This document shows positions 21,066-32,392 of a stretch of 55,509 nt of DNA, one piece after another. The DNA comes from Bremia lactucae. Lineage: Eukaryota; Oomycota; Peronosporomycetes; Peronosporales; Peronosporaceae. Position 1 is the stretch's first letter, and every line of letters starts with the position of its first letter. The stretch spans positions 2,587,784 through 2,643,292 of the forward strand of contig NC_090623.1 in assembly GCF_004359215.1 (NCBI RefSeq). Reading direction: 5' to 3'. The notes beneath the pieces were generated by a model. That model ran no database searches. It was not told the DNA's origin and worked only from the letters and a program-made list of their open reading frames with translations. Both the position numbers and the translations under genes were made by a program.

Positions 21066-23433
21066 GATGCCTGCCACTTGTTCATCAGATGGCCATCTGA
21101 TGAACGTCTTGGAGCGTCCACAAGCGTGTGGGTGTACTACGAGTGAGTGCGATGGCCTCACTTGTGGTACGGTCGTTAGTACGACTGCACAAGATCACAG
21201 TGTGATGACTAGTCACACTGCGGAGTCAGCTACTGGCGGCTGTGCGAATGCACAGGCAGCGCCAAAGGTCCACCACTCGGCTTGTTCGAGTGGATTGAGA
21301 CATGAAGGTACGCCTAGCAGGCGACATTCAAGGAAGAAATCGGTTATCCAAAATGGACAACACGATGATCTAGGTCGAGTAGAGAGTCGACCGTAGAGGA
21401 CCCATCTTTGATAGCGCAATCACAGTCGGAAGACTCTAAGGGAACAAGTCCCTACGTACGTGCAAAAATCTTCTCAAATAGTTAATGCTGAAGGGACTAG
21501 ACTTCAGCATCCCGAGGGATTAATATCTCGGCAGCCTGTGGAAAAGGGGTCTCAGCACGGACCGAGATATTAAATGTATTGGTCAATGACAGATCAAGAG
21601 TAGGCGCTTAAACTCTTGAAATGTATGCGCCTCCGAAGTTAACTTCAGAGATAACTCAATTGCCAACCCTAGAACCTAAACGGTTCTTGAGAGAAGTTCA
21701 TAGTGGCAGAATCAAGCAGATCTGCGTACTCGTCACAGAGGACGAATACGTCACCCATATTCGGTCAGCGGTAATTTTTGCAGAGAAAGAACGGGTTCTC
21801 AGCAGCTCATCGATGGACGAAAGTATCCTCTATGTGAAGACTCGGATTGAGAGATATACTACTCAACCCTGGGAGTTACTTAAGACAAATCCTTTATACA
21901 AGAATTTAATTGAATTCAGGGATGCGTTCCCTGAAACAGCTTCATGCGAGTTGCCTAAGGGTATTGGCACTCGACATGAGATCGAGCTAAAACCGGTCTT
22001 GAAGTACTATGTGGCCACTGCCTCGTGGACAAGTACTTGCGATCGATAAATTATTCATCGATTGATGAAAAGCAGGCCATGTAAGGCATTTAACCTCCCT
22101 ACATAGCTTTCCGACCTTCTGTGTGCGAAAGACCACAGGAGGTTGGCGGATAGTGCACGCATTCAATAAACTGAATGCTGCAACGAAACCGGCTCAAACG
22201 CCGATACCTGATAAAGACGTAATCATAGATGGTATACTATCTTTTCGTCTATGGATCTGATAGATGGATTTATCAGATCCTTATGCGTGAACGGGACACC
22301 CCGTACACAGCAGTGAGCACTACCAGTGGAATGCTCTGGGAATGGCTAGTAATTCCACAGGGGCTTCGTAACGCCCCTGCAACATTCAACATATACGTAA
22401 CTAATCTGTAGAGACCGGTGCGAGAATTTACACCGAGTTATTTTCACGATGTATTCGTCCATAGCCGGGCTCTGGACGGAATGACGGACGTAGAAGCTCA
22501 TAAAACTCACGTTCGTCAGGTTCTTACCATTATGCGAAAGCAAAAGCTGTAGGCAAATCTCAAGAAGTGAATATTCGCTACAAGCAAAATACCACTTCTT
22601 GGATGCATCGTCGGTAAACACGGCGTGTGCCCTGATTCTGAAAGGTCAAGGCAATTACCGACTGGCCACTTCCGGTCGATATCAAGGGGCTAGAAAGTTC
22701 CTTGGGCTAGCGGCGTACCTGCACAAGTACTCACGCAAATATGCCGAGATGACAGTTTATCTCTCTTGTCTCTTGAAAATAAACGAGAAATGTTAATGGA
22801 TTAAGATGCAGTGGCTTTTCGATGTCTAAGTGATGGAGCTCTGATACAGTACGCCTTAACTAGTACAGCATTTATATTGTCGGTTTCTTAATTGCGATCC
22901 AAATCACTGGTCGAATAAACTTATAAAAATACCGTACACTCTCTTTGCAATCGTTTAATCTTTTCCTCGCACCGTACTTTACGGATACGACAATTCCCAT
23001 TGGAGAGCGCCTCTCTCGGCATCATACAGACGGCGCGGAGCTCGTCGTCTGTTACCAATCGCGTCAGCTGCAACCGGCTGAACGCAATTACCCAGTGCAT
23101 GACAAGGAACTCCTTGCCATAAAATATGCACTGGCTAAATTTAGGGTTTATCTTCTCGGAGATAGACCGTTCATCGTGTATACGGACCATGCGTCATTAC
23201 GCATGGCCGTAAATAACCCACACCTCTCGCAAAGAATGGCGAGGTGGCTATTTATCTACGCGGAGTATAAATTCTCTGTGGAAAATAAGCCAGACAGACT
23301 TAATGTCGTCGCTAATACGTTATCACGCCGACTCGATTTCGAGCCGGCTGCGCACTCCAATAGTGAACATATTCCCACTGTTGCAACACTCTCATTACAA
23401 GTGTTCTGTCTCCAATTTTGTTTGATGACATAA
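21066..23433 (+). pseudogene. Spacer, reverse transcriptase and RNase H of Gypsy B1
   Basis: Spacer (21066-21600), then the RT N-terminus (21621-22049: LPTLEPK, FRDAFPETASCELPKG). The palm follows with YQILMRERD and PQGLRNAPATFN (22229-22411). The YxDD box reads YFHD (about 22440). RNase H (22990-23433) has CYQSRQLQPAERNYPVHDKE, YTDHASLR and SQRMARW. A stretch at 22840-22990 does not match other B copies. Confidence 0.75.
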
Positions 23434-23466
23434 AGAAAGCCTACGCATAAAAAGGAACTTCTGCAT

Positions 23467-25500
23467 TTGATAGATCATCTGATTAATCCATCCGATAAAT
23501 ATTTTAAAGATTCACCGGCTTTATATCGATCTTCATCCGATCGATACACAACACGCAACGGCTTATTGTATTACATAGCCGTTGCCGGGTACACTCCACG
23601 TGTCGTCGTCCCAACTCACAATGATTTGCGCTTCCGCATCATGTATGAGTCTCACGATGCACCAACAAGTGGGCATCGTGGACGTGAGAAAACTTATCTC
23701 ACGGTAAGTCGCGACTTTTGCTGGACCCGCCAGTACCAATTCGCGAGTACATTCGTGCTTGCGAGGTATGTCAACGGTTGAAGCCTAGCCCTTCATCCCG
23801 TGCACCTCTCCAACCTCTTCCATTTTCGGCAGAATGTTGGCAGTCCATATCTATAGACTTGGTCTTCGGATTTCCCGAAGACGATCACAAAAACAATGGA
23901 ATCCTTGTTTTTGTAGACAGATCCAGCAAGATGGTACATCTTGCTGCAGTACCGAAGTCAATCACGGCTCCGGCTGTGCCCGTGTCTTTATCGACACGGT
24001 ATTCAGACGCCACGATTTACCCCGTGAACTGGTCTCGGGTATAGATCCACGGTTCACGGCGGATTTTTGGCAATCCGTTTTCCGATCTCTCGGAAGACGG
24101 CTGACAATGTCAACTTCTGATCATCCAGAGACAGATGGCCAGACGGGACGCGTAATATGCGTCCTCGAAGAGATGCTTCGAGGTTACGTCCAATCGTATC
24201 TGAATTGGAACGAGGTATTTACGATGGTCGAATTCGCCATCAAGAATTCGATGCACCCAATTAGAGGGATCCTAAGCTTAGAGGGGGGACTCGCACGAGC
24301 AAAACCGTCGCTGGCTCATGCTCACCCCGCGTCGAAATTACCAACGACGCGAATGATGTCGATATCGAAGCAACCGACATCAAAAGAGAGAAAATCAGCA
24401 GTAGTGATGACACTATTGTTCCATAAAAATAAATAGTACCAGCGAGGAATCCCTCGCTGAAGAAGAGAAAGATCTCATGACAATGTGTACAAAGCGCACT
24501 GAAAAAGACAAAACAAATGAGTCAGCAGAGGAATTTTTGCTAGCTCGAGAATCAGTAGTCCGTTTCAAACAGAATTCCATTGCTATTGCAGTGGACAGGC
24601 AGAAACGGAGTGCCGACAAACATGGAAAGGCGAATGTTCTTTCATTTAAAATTAATGATCTAGTACAACTGTCTACGGCAAACTTTCCTAAGCATGTAGT
24701 CACTAATGTGGGTAGTAGTAAACTACTACCCAAGTTCATTGGGCCGTTCCGTGAACTTCATCGCATAGGCAATGCGTACACAATAGAATTGCCACGTAGG
24801 ATGCGAACGCATCCTATTTTTCTCGTTGGCCGGTTTCGCCCGTACCATCAGTACGCGGTTTATTCCGCGGACGGATCTGACCAACCCATTCTAGAATCCC
24901 CAAACGTTTCTTGTGATCACGAACTAGACTCTCATATTGAGTCAGGGAGATTCTCATGCCAAATTCAAAGTCTCTTTAAATCACGATGAGCTGACGACAG
25001 CTAGTCACGAAGAGCGTAATACTTTCGTTCGTATCCAACATTGAGTACGCACTATGCGAACGGCCTTCCAACCGTTCGTTACGGTGTGTCTGTACCGTCT
25101 GTTCAAACGAGTGTCGCTTGCCGCGCTCGTGATAAAGACCCTTCTTCAATACATGGAGAAAGTGGTCGAGTTTGTCGATCTTCGACTCGAAATACGATAC
25201 ATAGGTCGGATCTAACTTTCCTTTCTCCACCACAACCATTGGTGGTCAACGTTTTCTTGTGGAACGTATCATAAACCAATGTGAGGTGAAGGGGCAGCAA
25301 ATGAGTTATCTGGTTCGCTGGCGCGGCTATCAACCTTCACATGACAGCTGAGAGCCTCGTTCCCAGCTGGTTGCTGACGTTGAGGGCCTCGTCCATCATT
25401 ATGGCGATACCCATCCGATGGATCAGAAGGTCAATCGAAAAACACACGTTCCTGGCGCTTGTGAATCGATTGCAAAACGTCAATCGCATCGCGCATCTTT
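23467..25500 (+). pseudogene. Integrase and chromodomain of Gypsy B1
   Basis: Zinc-binding HHCC domain in HDAPTSGHRGREKTYL and CEVCQR (23650-23780). Core with SIDLVFGF (first Asp kept), then VSGIDPRFT, where the second catalytic Asp of SDRDPRF is Gly, and DHPETDGQTGRV, where the catalytic Glu is Gly (23850-24200). The C-terminal barrel has LLPKFIGPF and FLVGRFRPYH (24477-24989). A chromodomain follows at about 25225-25390 (QRFLVERIINQ, MSYLVRWRGYQP), with a stop at the Trp of the SWEP motif. Confidence 0.75.
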
Positions 25501-25633
25501 ATAGAGATGTAAGCCCTTTTCCTGGGCTAAGAAAGGGAAAAAAACATCCCCTACACTCGTTTTGTGTTGTGGACACAACACGGACAGGAATTGCAAGATT
25601 TAAACTGCATCGATTAGAGTTCATTTTTCAAAC

Positions 25634-26277
25634 TTAACGCCAATTGCGGTAAGTTTTTGAAGCCAGGCTTCGCGTCCAATGTCTTTGACATTGCAAATGA
25701 ACGCGTTTCAGGCTAGCATTAACGAGCTCTTTGTCTCGCTTGTTGTTGCCACCATGCCATCGATGCTTAAGAAAAGCATCGAGATATATATCTTCCTCAG
25801 CACGAAAGTTCTTCGCGCTGGGATCAAGGCGATGTAGCTTTGTCGCAATAAATAAAAGATATTTATTGTGAGGAGTAGCCTCTCCAGACAAACTACTGAG
25901 TAGCCGTTCGGGCTAAATCCACGGCTTCTTCTCAGGGGCGAGACGATATATTTTATTGTCTGCACTCTCCTGCGGGGGACCCACTTAAGCAGGGGTACCA
26001 CAAGAACTTTTACGATGGCATACGCCGTTGTCATTACCGCGCACAGGGATAAGTGCGGGTAACGGCACAGAAGACGATGTTTGCGATGGGGGTCATCCTC
26101 ATCGTCGGATCCAAACATGCTATAACGAACGCTATTAGCAAGACTATCCGATTGAGCCCTCTCATTCGAAGGCTCATAGTCAGTCGGCTGACGACGTTCA
26201 GGCGAGTGTTCCGCTCTCTCCGAGTCGGCTATCTCGTCCGACTCGCATGAATAGTCGACCGCTAAAGGGGGTCGCAC
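25634..26277 (-). pseudogene. Antisense ORF of Gypsy B1 (LDAFLKHRW module)
   Basis: Runs opposite to B1 pol, starting about 130 bp after the chromodomain. The N-terminal part (26277-26080) is acidic (CESDEIADSE, FGSDDEDDPH); the C-terminal part, in another frame (25891-25634), reads ATPHNKYLLFIATKLHRLDP and EEDIYLDAFLKHRW. It aligns in position and sequence with 13996-14790 of B3. The N-terminus is lost at the junction with B2. No known domain recognised. Confidence 0.55.
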
Positions 26278-27250
26278 TCACGTGGTAACTAATCATCAAA
26301 CAAGGTTGATGACGGAACACTTGAAATAATATTGCAATCGTGGGATTCTTTTCACTGTTGGAATGCGGCTGACTCGAACTCGGGTCGGCGTAAATAACGC
26401 ATCAGCGACGACATTAAGTCTGGCTGGCTTATTTTCCACAGAGAATTTCTACTCCACGTAATAGCCTCGCCATTCTTTGCAATAGGTGTGGGTTATTTAC
26501 GGCCATGCGTAATGACGCATGGTCCGTATATACGATGAACGGTCTATTTCCGAGAAGATAAACGCCAGTGCATATTTTATGGCATGGAGTCCCTTGTCAT
26601 GCGCTGAGTATTTGCGTTCAGTTGGTTGCAGCTGACGCGATTGGTAACAGACGACGCGCTCCGCGTCGTCTGTATCGTAATCCATTAACGCACAAACGAT
26701 TGCAAAACCGCTGGCGTCACAGACCTCATGAAATGGTCTGTCTTGGTCTGCAGTCGCCAAGATGGGCGATTGCATCAAGCTTTGCTTGATACCTTCAGAG
26801 GAACGCTGACAATCATTTGCGTGAGTACTTGAGCAAGTACGCCGCTAGCCCAAGGAACTTTCTAGCCCCTTGACATCGACTGGAACTGGCAAGTCGGTAA
26901 TTGCCATAACCTTTTGGGATCAGGGCGCACGCCGTATTTACCGACGATGCACCCAAAAAGTGGTTATTATAAATGGTTTGTCTTAAGCCCAGGATGGGTA
27001 GTATATCTCGTAATCCGAGGCTTCACATCGAAGACACTTTCGTCCATCGATGAGCTGCTGAAAACCCGTTCTTTCTCTGCATACATTACCGCTGACCGAA
27101 TATCGGTAATGTATTCGTCCTCTTTGACGAGTACGCAGATCTGCTTGATTCTGCCACTATGAAGATCTCTCAAGAACCGTTTAGGTTCTAGGGTTGGTAA
27201 TTGAGTTATCTCTGAAGTTAACTTTGGAGGCGCATATAGATCAGGAGTTT
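26278..27250 (-). pseudogene. Pol remnant of Gypsy B2
   Basis: LRDLHSGRIKQICVLV-like RT N-terminus (27173-26967) joined to the RT-RNase H connection (SPILATADQDRPFHEVCDAS, 26778-26497) and the RNase H end (about 26480-26340). The RT palm between them is missing and integrase is lost at the 26278 junction. Confidence 0.7.
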
Positions 27251-29323
27251 AAGCGCCTAATCTTGATCCGTCATTAATCAAGACATTCAATATCTCGTTC
27301 TTGCTGGAACCCTTTCTACAGGCTGCCAAGGGATTAATCCCGAGGGATGATGAAGTCTAGTCACCTAAGCATTAACTATTTGAAAGAGCTTTCTCCTCAA
27401 GTACGTGGGGACTTATTCCCTCAACGTCTTTCGACTGCGATTGCGCTATCACAGTCGGGTCCTCTACGGTCGACTCTCTACTCGACCTAGATCATCGTGT
27501 TGTCCATTTTGGATAACCGATTTCTTCCTTGAATGTCGCCTGCTAGGCGTACCTTCATGTCTCAATCCACTCGAACAAGCCGAGTGGTGGACCTTTGGCG
27601 CTGCCTGTGCATTCGCACAGCCGCCAGTAGCTGACTCCGCAGTGTGACTAGTCATCACACTGTGATCTTGTGCAGTCGTACTAACGACCGTACCACAAGT
27701 GAGGCCATCGCACTCACTCGTAGTACACCCACACGCTTGTGGACGCTCCAAGACGTTCATCAGATGGCCATCTGATGAACAAGTGGCAGGCATCTTAACG
27801 GATCAATGCAGCCAGCTGATTTTGGCTCATATTTTCCGAGCCAAGGTAAACGTAGGATGACATCAAATTTGTCATCCAGTACGTGGAATCATCATCGTAC
27901 TGTAAATCGTTTAGCGTGTAGTGAAATTTCACTACGCGTTTCATTACTGTTATCGACGCGCCTGTCGCTAGACGTACCGTCATTCTCGTTGGAGGGATGT
28001 CGCGCTCAACATATTTGAGCCTACGACTCTCCAGCGACTGGCGACGAATAAAATTATTCGACGCTCCACAGTTCACTAGGGCTCTAAGTTAGAGATCATT
28101 TGTCACCTATAACTTGAAGGTGGTAAGGGATATATATCGCCAAGTTCAGAGATACATAATGATTGTGTGACTGGAGCAACTTTCGTTAGGAGATTCTTAA
28201 ATTCTCTTGAGGTTGCTGGATCAGTAGGGCGTTGTGTCCCTACTGACCCCGACCTTTTTTTTGGCGATCCGCCTCGCTGTTGCGACTTCGCAACAATATC
28301 GGACCCGCGACCGTTGCCCTTTTTTGCATTCTGTCCATAAGCACGATCAGTACCCCTCGGTACTGGGCGTGGGGCACTACGCTCATGAGTGTAGTGACCT
28401 GACTTTGACAGCGATTACTCGCTTATTGTTCGAAAGCGAGAATTAAAGGTTCTGGATCTCCAAGCTCTTGTCGTCTGGGATGACGATACGATGATGAACA
28501 AGCTTGAGCCTGTATCAAACTAAAGTCATCCTGTTCCGCAACGGATATTGCTTCTTCCAGCGTATCCAGTTCCAAGCGGAACAGATGGGTCTTCACGGGA
28601 CCATCCGTAAGATCTTGCTTGAACACCGTAGTCAATGTGTGTTCATGAACTGGATTATCGTGATACGACTCGCTAAGAGTCGTACATGCTGGGCATAAGC
28701 GTGAACATCACATTGCCTTGCTTGATTTCAGAAGATCTGATCGAGCTTTGTACTCAGCCCTAGGCGGTTCAAACGTCTGTTTGAGCCGGACTTTTAAAGC
28801 CTCTGACGACCCAAAGACATATGGGTCGCGTAACTTGAGGCCTAGTGCCCAAGGTTTTGCACGACCTGCAAAATTATTGAGCAAATGCGATTTGCATTTG
28901 CTCGTCGACCATGTGACGAGCCTTTATGGAATCGTCCAACTCGACGAATCATCTTAACAGAGAATCTTCCTCGACTTCTCTATAATTAGAGATGTCTATC
29001 TTTAAGGTTTCCGGACGACGCGTGTGCGTCATCCCAGGTACAGGGGACTATACCTGTTGTAATTTCAACAATTCTGCCTGTTGAGAGCCTTGCTGATTAA
29101 GCAAGGCTACTTTCTCCTTCGCTTCGTCAATTTCTTAATGTATGAGCTTGGCGATGGCTGAATGGAGGGCATCTCCGTCCAAACCGGACAGCATGGCCAG
29201 GATGGCATCATTACCTACGTTCGAACTCATTCGTTCGACCGCGCTTCTTTCTATGTTACTTAGAAAGGAGTAGCTATCACGCGAAACGTGATGCGTATTT
29301 CCATTATTATCGAACATGTCCAT
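27251..29323 (-). pseudogene. Gag and protease of Gypsy B2
   Basis: Same set of broken frames as B1 (gag 29323 downward, protease 28076-27795, spacer 27793-27464), including the protease Asp-to-Asn change and the gag stop. The protease ORF translates identically to that of B1. Confidence 0.75.
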
Positions 29324-29373
29324 GTTAGATGATGGAACTGTGGTCCTTGGACGGACTACAAAGTGCTACCAGA

Positions 29374-29671
29374 TTTAATGGGGCACAGCCGACTTGTACC
29401 GCTTCTGTGCAAGTCCACTTCGCACTGCCTTAGTGCGAGTGGTGCCTCAGGTCACTTCACGTACACTAGTACGTCCAGAGGAAGAGTCTCTCTCTTTGCG
29501 CGCGCCAGCGCTGACTGGATCGCGGAGCAAGTAGCTATATCTACTAATGGATAAGCTTTTAGACTATTACCATGTCAAGTAATATTCTCCAAATATTCTC
29601 TACATTTTAAGATAACATATTAACAAACAACCTTTGAGTGTTAATTACATGTAGCAATACACCCCGTTACA
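29374..29671 (-). repeat. 5' LTR of Gypsy B2
   Basis: TGTAACGGGGTGT read from 29671, ending CCCCATTAAAT at 29374, followed by the same type of primer-binding site as B1. About 298 bp against 434 bp in B1. Confidence 0.75.
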
Positions 29672-29679
29672 GCGTCGAT

Positions 29680-29790
29680 ATAAACTGTACAAGCAGAATG
29701 AGCTTGCCGATATGTTATCGCGAAGACCTGATTATAAATTGTCTATAGTCACTATAGGGTCGGTTACTGCACACACGATGCGTAGAGTGA
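29680..29790 (+). pseudogene. Gypsy RNase H end fragment
   Basis: Plus-strand KQNELADMLSRRPDYKLS, the usual end of Gypsy RNase H. It directly abuts the B2 LTR and is closer to family A than to B (compare SRRPDYEL at 34900). Confidence 0.6.
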
Positions 29791-30651
29791 TTGATTAGTG
29801 CATGCCCCCAATATGACATTTTAGGCAAATCCAGATAAAGGTAGTTTTCCCCTGTCTGACGACTTCCCCAATAATAATCAACGATTCACGCATGCAGAGG
29901 ACTATTGTATTTTACTAAAATTCCCTACTTTAGTATTGGTCGCCCATAATTAAAAGGTGTGGCTACATATAAGACCTGTGTAAGATGTCAAAGAGTCAAA
30001 GCAATACATAAAGCGCGGCACCTTCGACAAGATTTCTCTTCAGCCGACTGCTTCCGTTAGATTGGACTTTACTGTTTTTTTATTTATCAAAAGATGAACA
30101 CGTGACACAATGTATTCTTTTTCTAAGCTAACGGAGCACTTGGCGCCAAACTTAAAGCCTAAAAACGGCTCAAAATTAAATGTGCCGTATCCTCGTGGAG
30201 ACCTTTTTTGTGCTCATACATAATCCGACTCAATTATCCTGATTCGAAATTCGAGGCATACAACGGCTTTTGGCGACAGTCGTCCAGGCACCGAGTTGGC
30301 GGTATCGATATGTCACAGTCGACCATCCGTTGTCGCTAGTTTTTCTTTTAGATTTGCCGAAAGCTTTGATTTCAGTCCGTAAGCTCGTTTTATCTAATCG
30401 GACCCGGTCGTTCTCCTTCAAACGAGCGTCCAGAACGCCCAAAAAAGCTTACAACTTATGCATTAAGTTTGTGAGAGGTCGTCTTGGCAACTTTTGACGA
30501 GTTTACTGCACAATGACCATAGTTTATGATAAGCAACAAAATATCAAACGTGGATAAAAAGTCATAAGTATTATTAAAATGCTGTTGCCTTAGGAATGTG
30601 AAATGCTCAAATTTTTTTGGCTGATGCATTATATAAATAAAGCTCAGATTT
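29791..30651. other. Unassigned spacer between B2 and A2
   Basis: Short ORFs on both strands (30270-30497 plus, 30230-30442 minus) without recognised motifs. AT-rich toward the A2 LTR. Confidence 0.4.
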
Positions 30652-31137
30652 TGTAATGGGGCACACATCAGTTGAAGAACCATTGTTGTGGTACATTTAC
30701 TTTATGGGTAAAATAACGTTTTATCCTATTTCAAAATAGTTAATTACTCAAATCTCATTTATTATGGGTAGCAAATGTGATCGCCGCCAGATTTGTATCT
30801 GGCGGCCGAAATCTATTTATAAATTAGCAAGGGTAAGGGTTTGGATAAAATAATTAAAAAAAAGTGCAGTCTTCCTTTTGATCTTAAATCGTTAAGTGCC
30901 TTCCTAAGGCTTGCGCATTGATCTGTAAGAGATAGAAGCCTTTCTAAGGTATATTCTCTTGAACATTAGTTGCCACTTGGTTCTCCGAACCCTTAAATCC
31001 CTTGAACTAGGATTCCTTAAGCTTTAATAGCTTGTACGACTCACTGAGTTGTTGGACCCATAAGTTTAATAGAACTAAGCGATTCTCGGAGTCTGAAAGC
31101 CTTCATCTGACTTTAGGAGCGAGGTAGCTCCGCTACA
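30652..31137 (+). repeat. 5' LTR of Gypsy A2 (family A)
   Basis: Starts TGTAATGGGGCACAC and ends CTCCGCTACA, followed by the primer-binding site TGGTAGCACTCGTAGTC at 31140. Copies at 38854-39332 (solo) and 50645-51043. A GCCGCCAGAT/ATCTGGCGGC hairpin at 30783-30806 occurs in all three copies. Confidence 0.85.
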
Positions 31138-31197
31138 CCTGGTAGCACTCGTAGTCAAATCTACGCCTGAGTCTTTACAAGACAAACTCTCACGAAA

Positions 31198-32160
31198 ATG
31201 GAAGAGGTTCCAAAACTGTTAGAAGCGCAACGCGCCGCTTATGACAAGCTCAAAACATTATTTGGGCTTGAACACGTGGAATTCATTATCTCCCAGCCAC
31301 CAGAGGTCCTGCATGCAAGGCTTGAAGCCTTCATGCGATACAAAGCCCCCCTGATCGGTCAGGTACAGGACCACTTAGCGTTATCTATGCCAACCCGGTA
31401 GATCTCTGTATCTGACTCAGAGCCGAGGGCTCGCCCTCTAGCTATAAATGTGAAGACATTTGAGAGAAAAGAGGAGGAAATCTCCTTTCTTGGATTAAGC
31501 AGATGGAAATGTCCACTGATTCCGCCTTGTTCTTAATAGAACGGCAAAAAGTGGCTAGGGCCATTTCTAAACTCGGAGGCAGAGCTATGGAGTGGGCACT
31601 ATCGTGCAGTACGTCCATAATCGACGCTTTCCCCTCATAAGAGTTGCTGAAACAGTAGATGACTAGCAAATTAACACCGCCTGATCAGACTCTTCGCATG
31701 CGAGCACGGCTCCTAGCGACTCCCAGCGACTCCCAAGAGGACTTTTTCCAGGACGTGAAAAGCCTCATTGCATCTATGCATCGAAAACCGGTGCAAGAAG
31801 CAATTGTCGTAACAATCTTTATGGGGGGGCTCGATTGGGACGATACCCGGACGGAATTATTCCGATCTCATCGTACTACTTTCGAAGAGGTAGTTGCCAT
31901 AGCGCTACGCGCTGCGTTCGACTTTAAGTCTGCTCGCGTTAGCACGCCTATATACCGAACAAGCTCTTCAAGCTCATGAATTCCGTCAAATAGACCAGGA
32001 TCCATGGATCTAAGCCTTGTTTAGGAAGGAGAAGAGGCTCTCCAAGCTGTAGAGCAGCATAAGACCATCCGTAGATGTTACATGTGCGGAAGCACGAAAC
32101 ATTCACGTCCGGCCTGCCCCGAACGAAATCCGCGTAAAGCTCGAAAGAGCTCCAACTCCG
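31198..32160 (+). pseudogene. Gag of Gypsy A2
   Basis: Starts MEEVPKLLEAQRAAYDKL (31198-31398, then stop). The capsid part (31659-31979) has PPDQTLRMRARLLAT and IFMGGLDWDDTRTELFRSH, typical of a retrotransposon gag. The CCHC zinc knuckle CYMCGSTKHSRPAC (about 32075-32115) is complete (CX2CX4HX4C). Frames change at least twice. Confidence 0.75.
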
Positions 32161-32183
32161 ATCTATACCAGAGATCTGGTACG

Positions 32184-32375
32184 ACCGATCCTGGTGGTGT
32201 AGTGGTCCGCCACTCACTTCAGGACCGGGAGGTCCCGGGTTCGAAACCCGGGGCCGACAAATCCTCCAAAGTATAATGGGAGGTGGTCTTGTCCTGTGCA
32301 CCCAAAAAAGGTGTATATGATTAGAAATACAAAAACTAACCAATCATCAATTGAAGGGCAAGTCCGGTGTAACAC
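32184..32375 (+). mobile_element. tRNA-headed SINE with 17-bp target-site duplication
   Basis: 192-bp insertion in the gag-protease region of A2. The head has RNA polymerase III box A (TGGTGTAGTGG, about 32194) and box B (GGTTCGAAACC, about 32238), as in a tRNA. It is flanked by identical ACCAGAGATCTGGTACG at 32167-32183 and 32376-32392. The homologous element A3 (near 52026-52045) has the site once without the insert, an empty site. The anticodon arm does not fold as a normal tRNA. SINEs are mobilised by LINE enzymes. Confidence 0.85.
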
Positions 32376-32392
32376 ACCAGAGATCTGGTACG

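Larger units (their letters stand above)
19054..26277 (+). mobile_element. Gypsy family B element B1 (chromovirus type)
   Basis: Order LTR, gag, protease, RT, RNase H, integrase, chromodomain, antisense ORF. The gene order and the C-terminal chromodomain place it among chromovirus-like Ty3/Gypsy elements. The 3' LTR is missing: the element is cut at about 26278, where the inverted copy B2 begins. Broken by many stops, frameshifts and a replaced RT-RNase H segment (about 22840-22990). Confidence 0.8.
26278..29671 (-). mobile_element. Gypsy family B element B2, inverted relative to B1
   Basis: Minus-strand copy with LTR (29671-29374), gag, protease, spacer, a short pol remainder and a truncated end at about 26278. 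The RT palm is deleted (joined near 26985). The gag-protease part is almost identical to B1, whereas LTR and pol parts are clearly diverged. Confidence 0.8.

Noticed and set aside
30230..30442. Possible RxLR-type effector on the minus strand
   Set aside because: No signal peptide and no proper RxLR-EER spacing.
32190..32262. tRNA-like sequence with box A and box B
   Set aside because: The acceptor and anticodon stems do not pair as in a tRNA, and the segment sits inside a duplication-flanked insertion. It is the head of a SINE.
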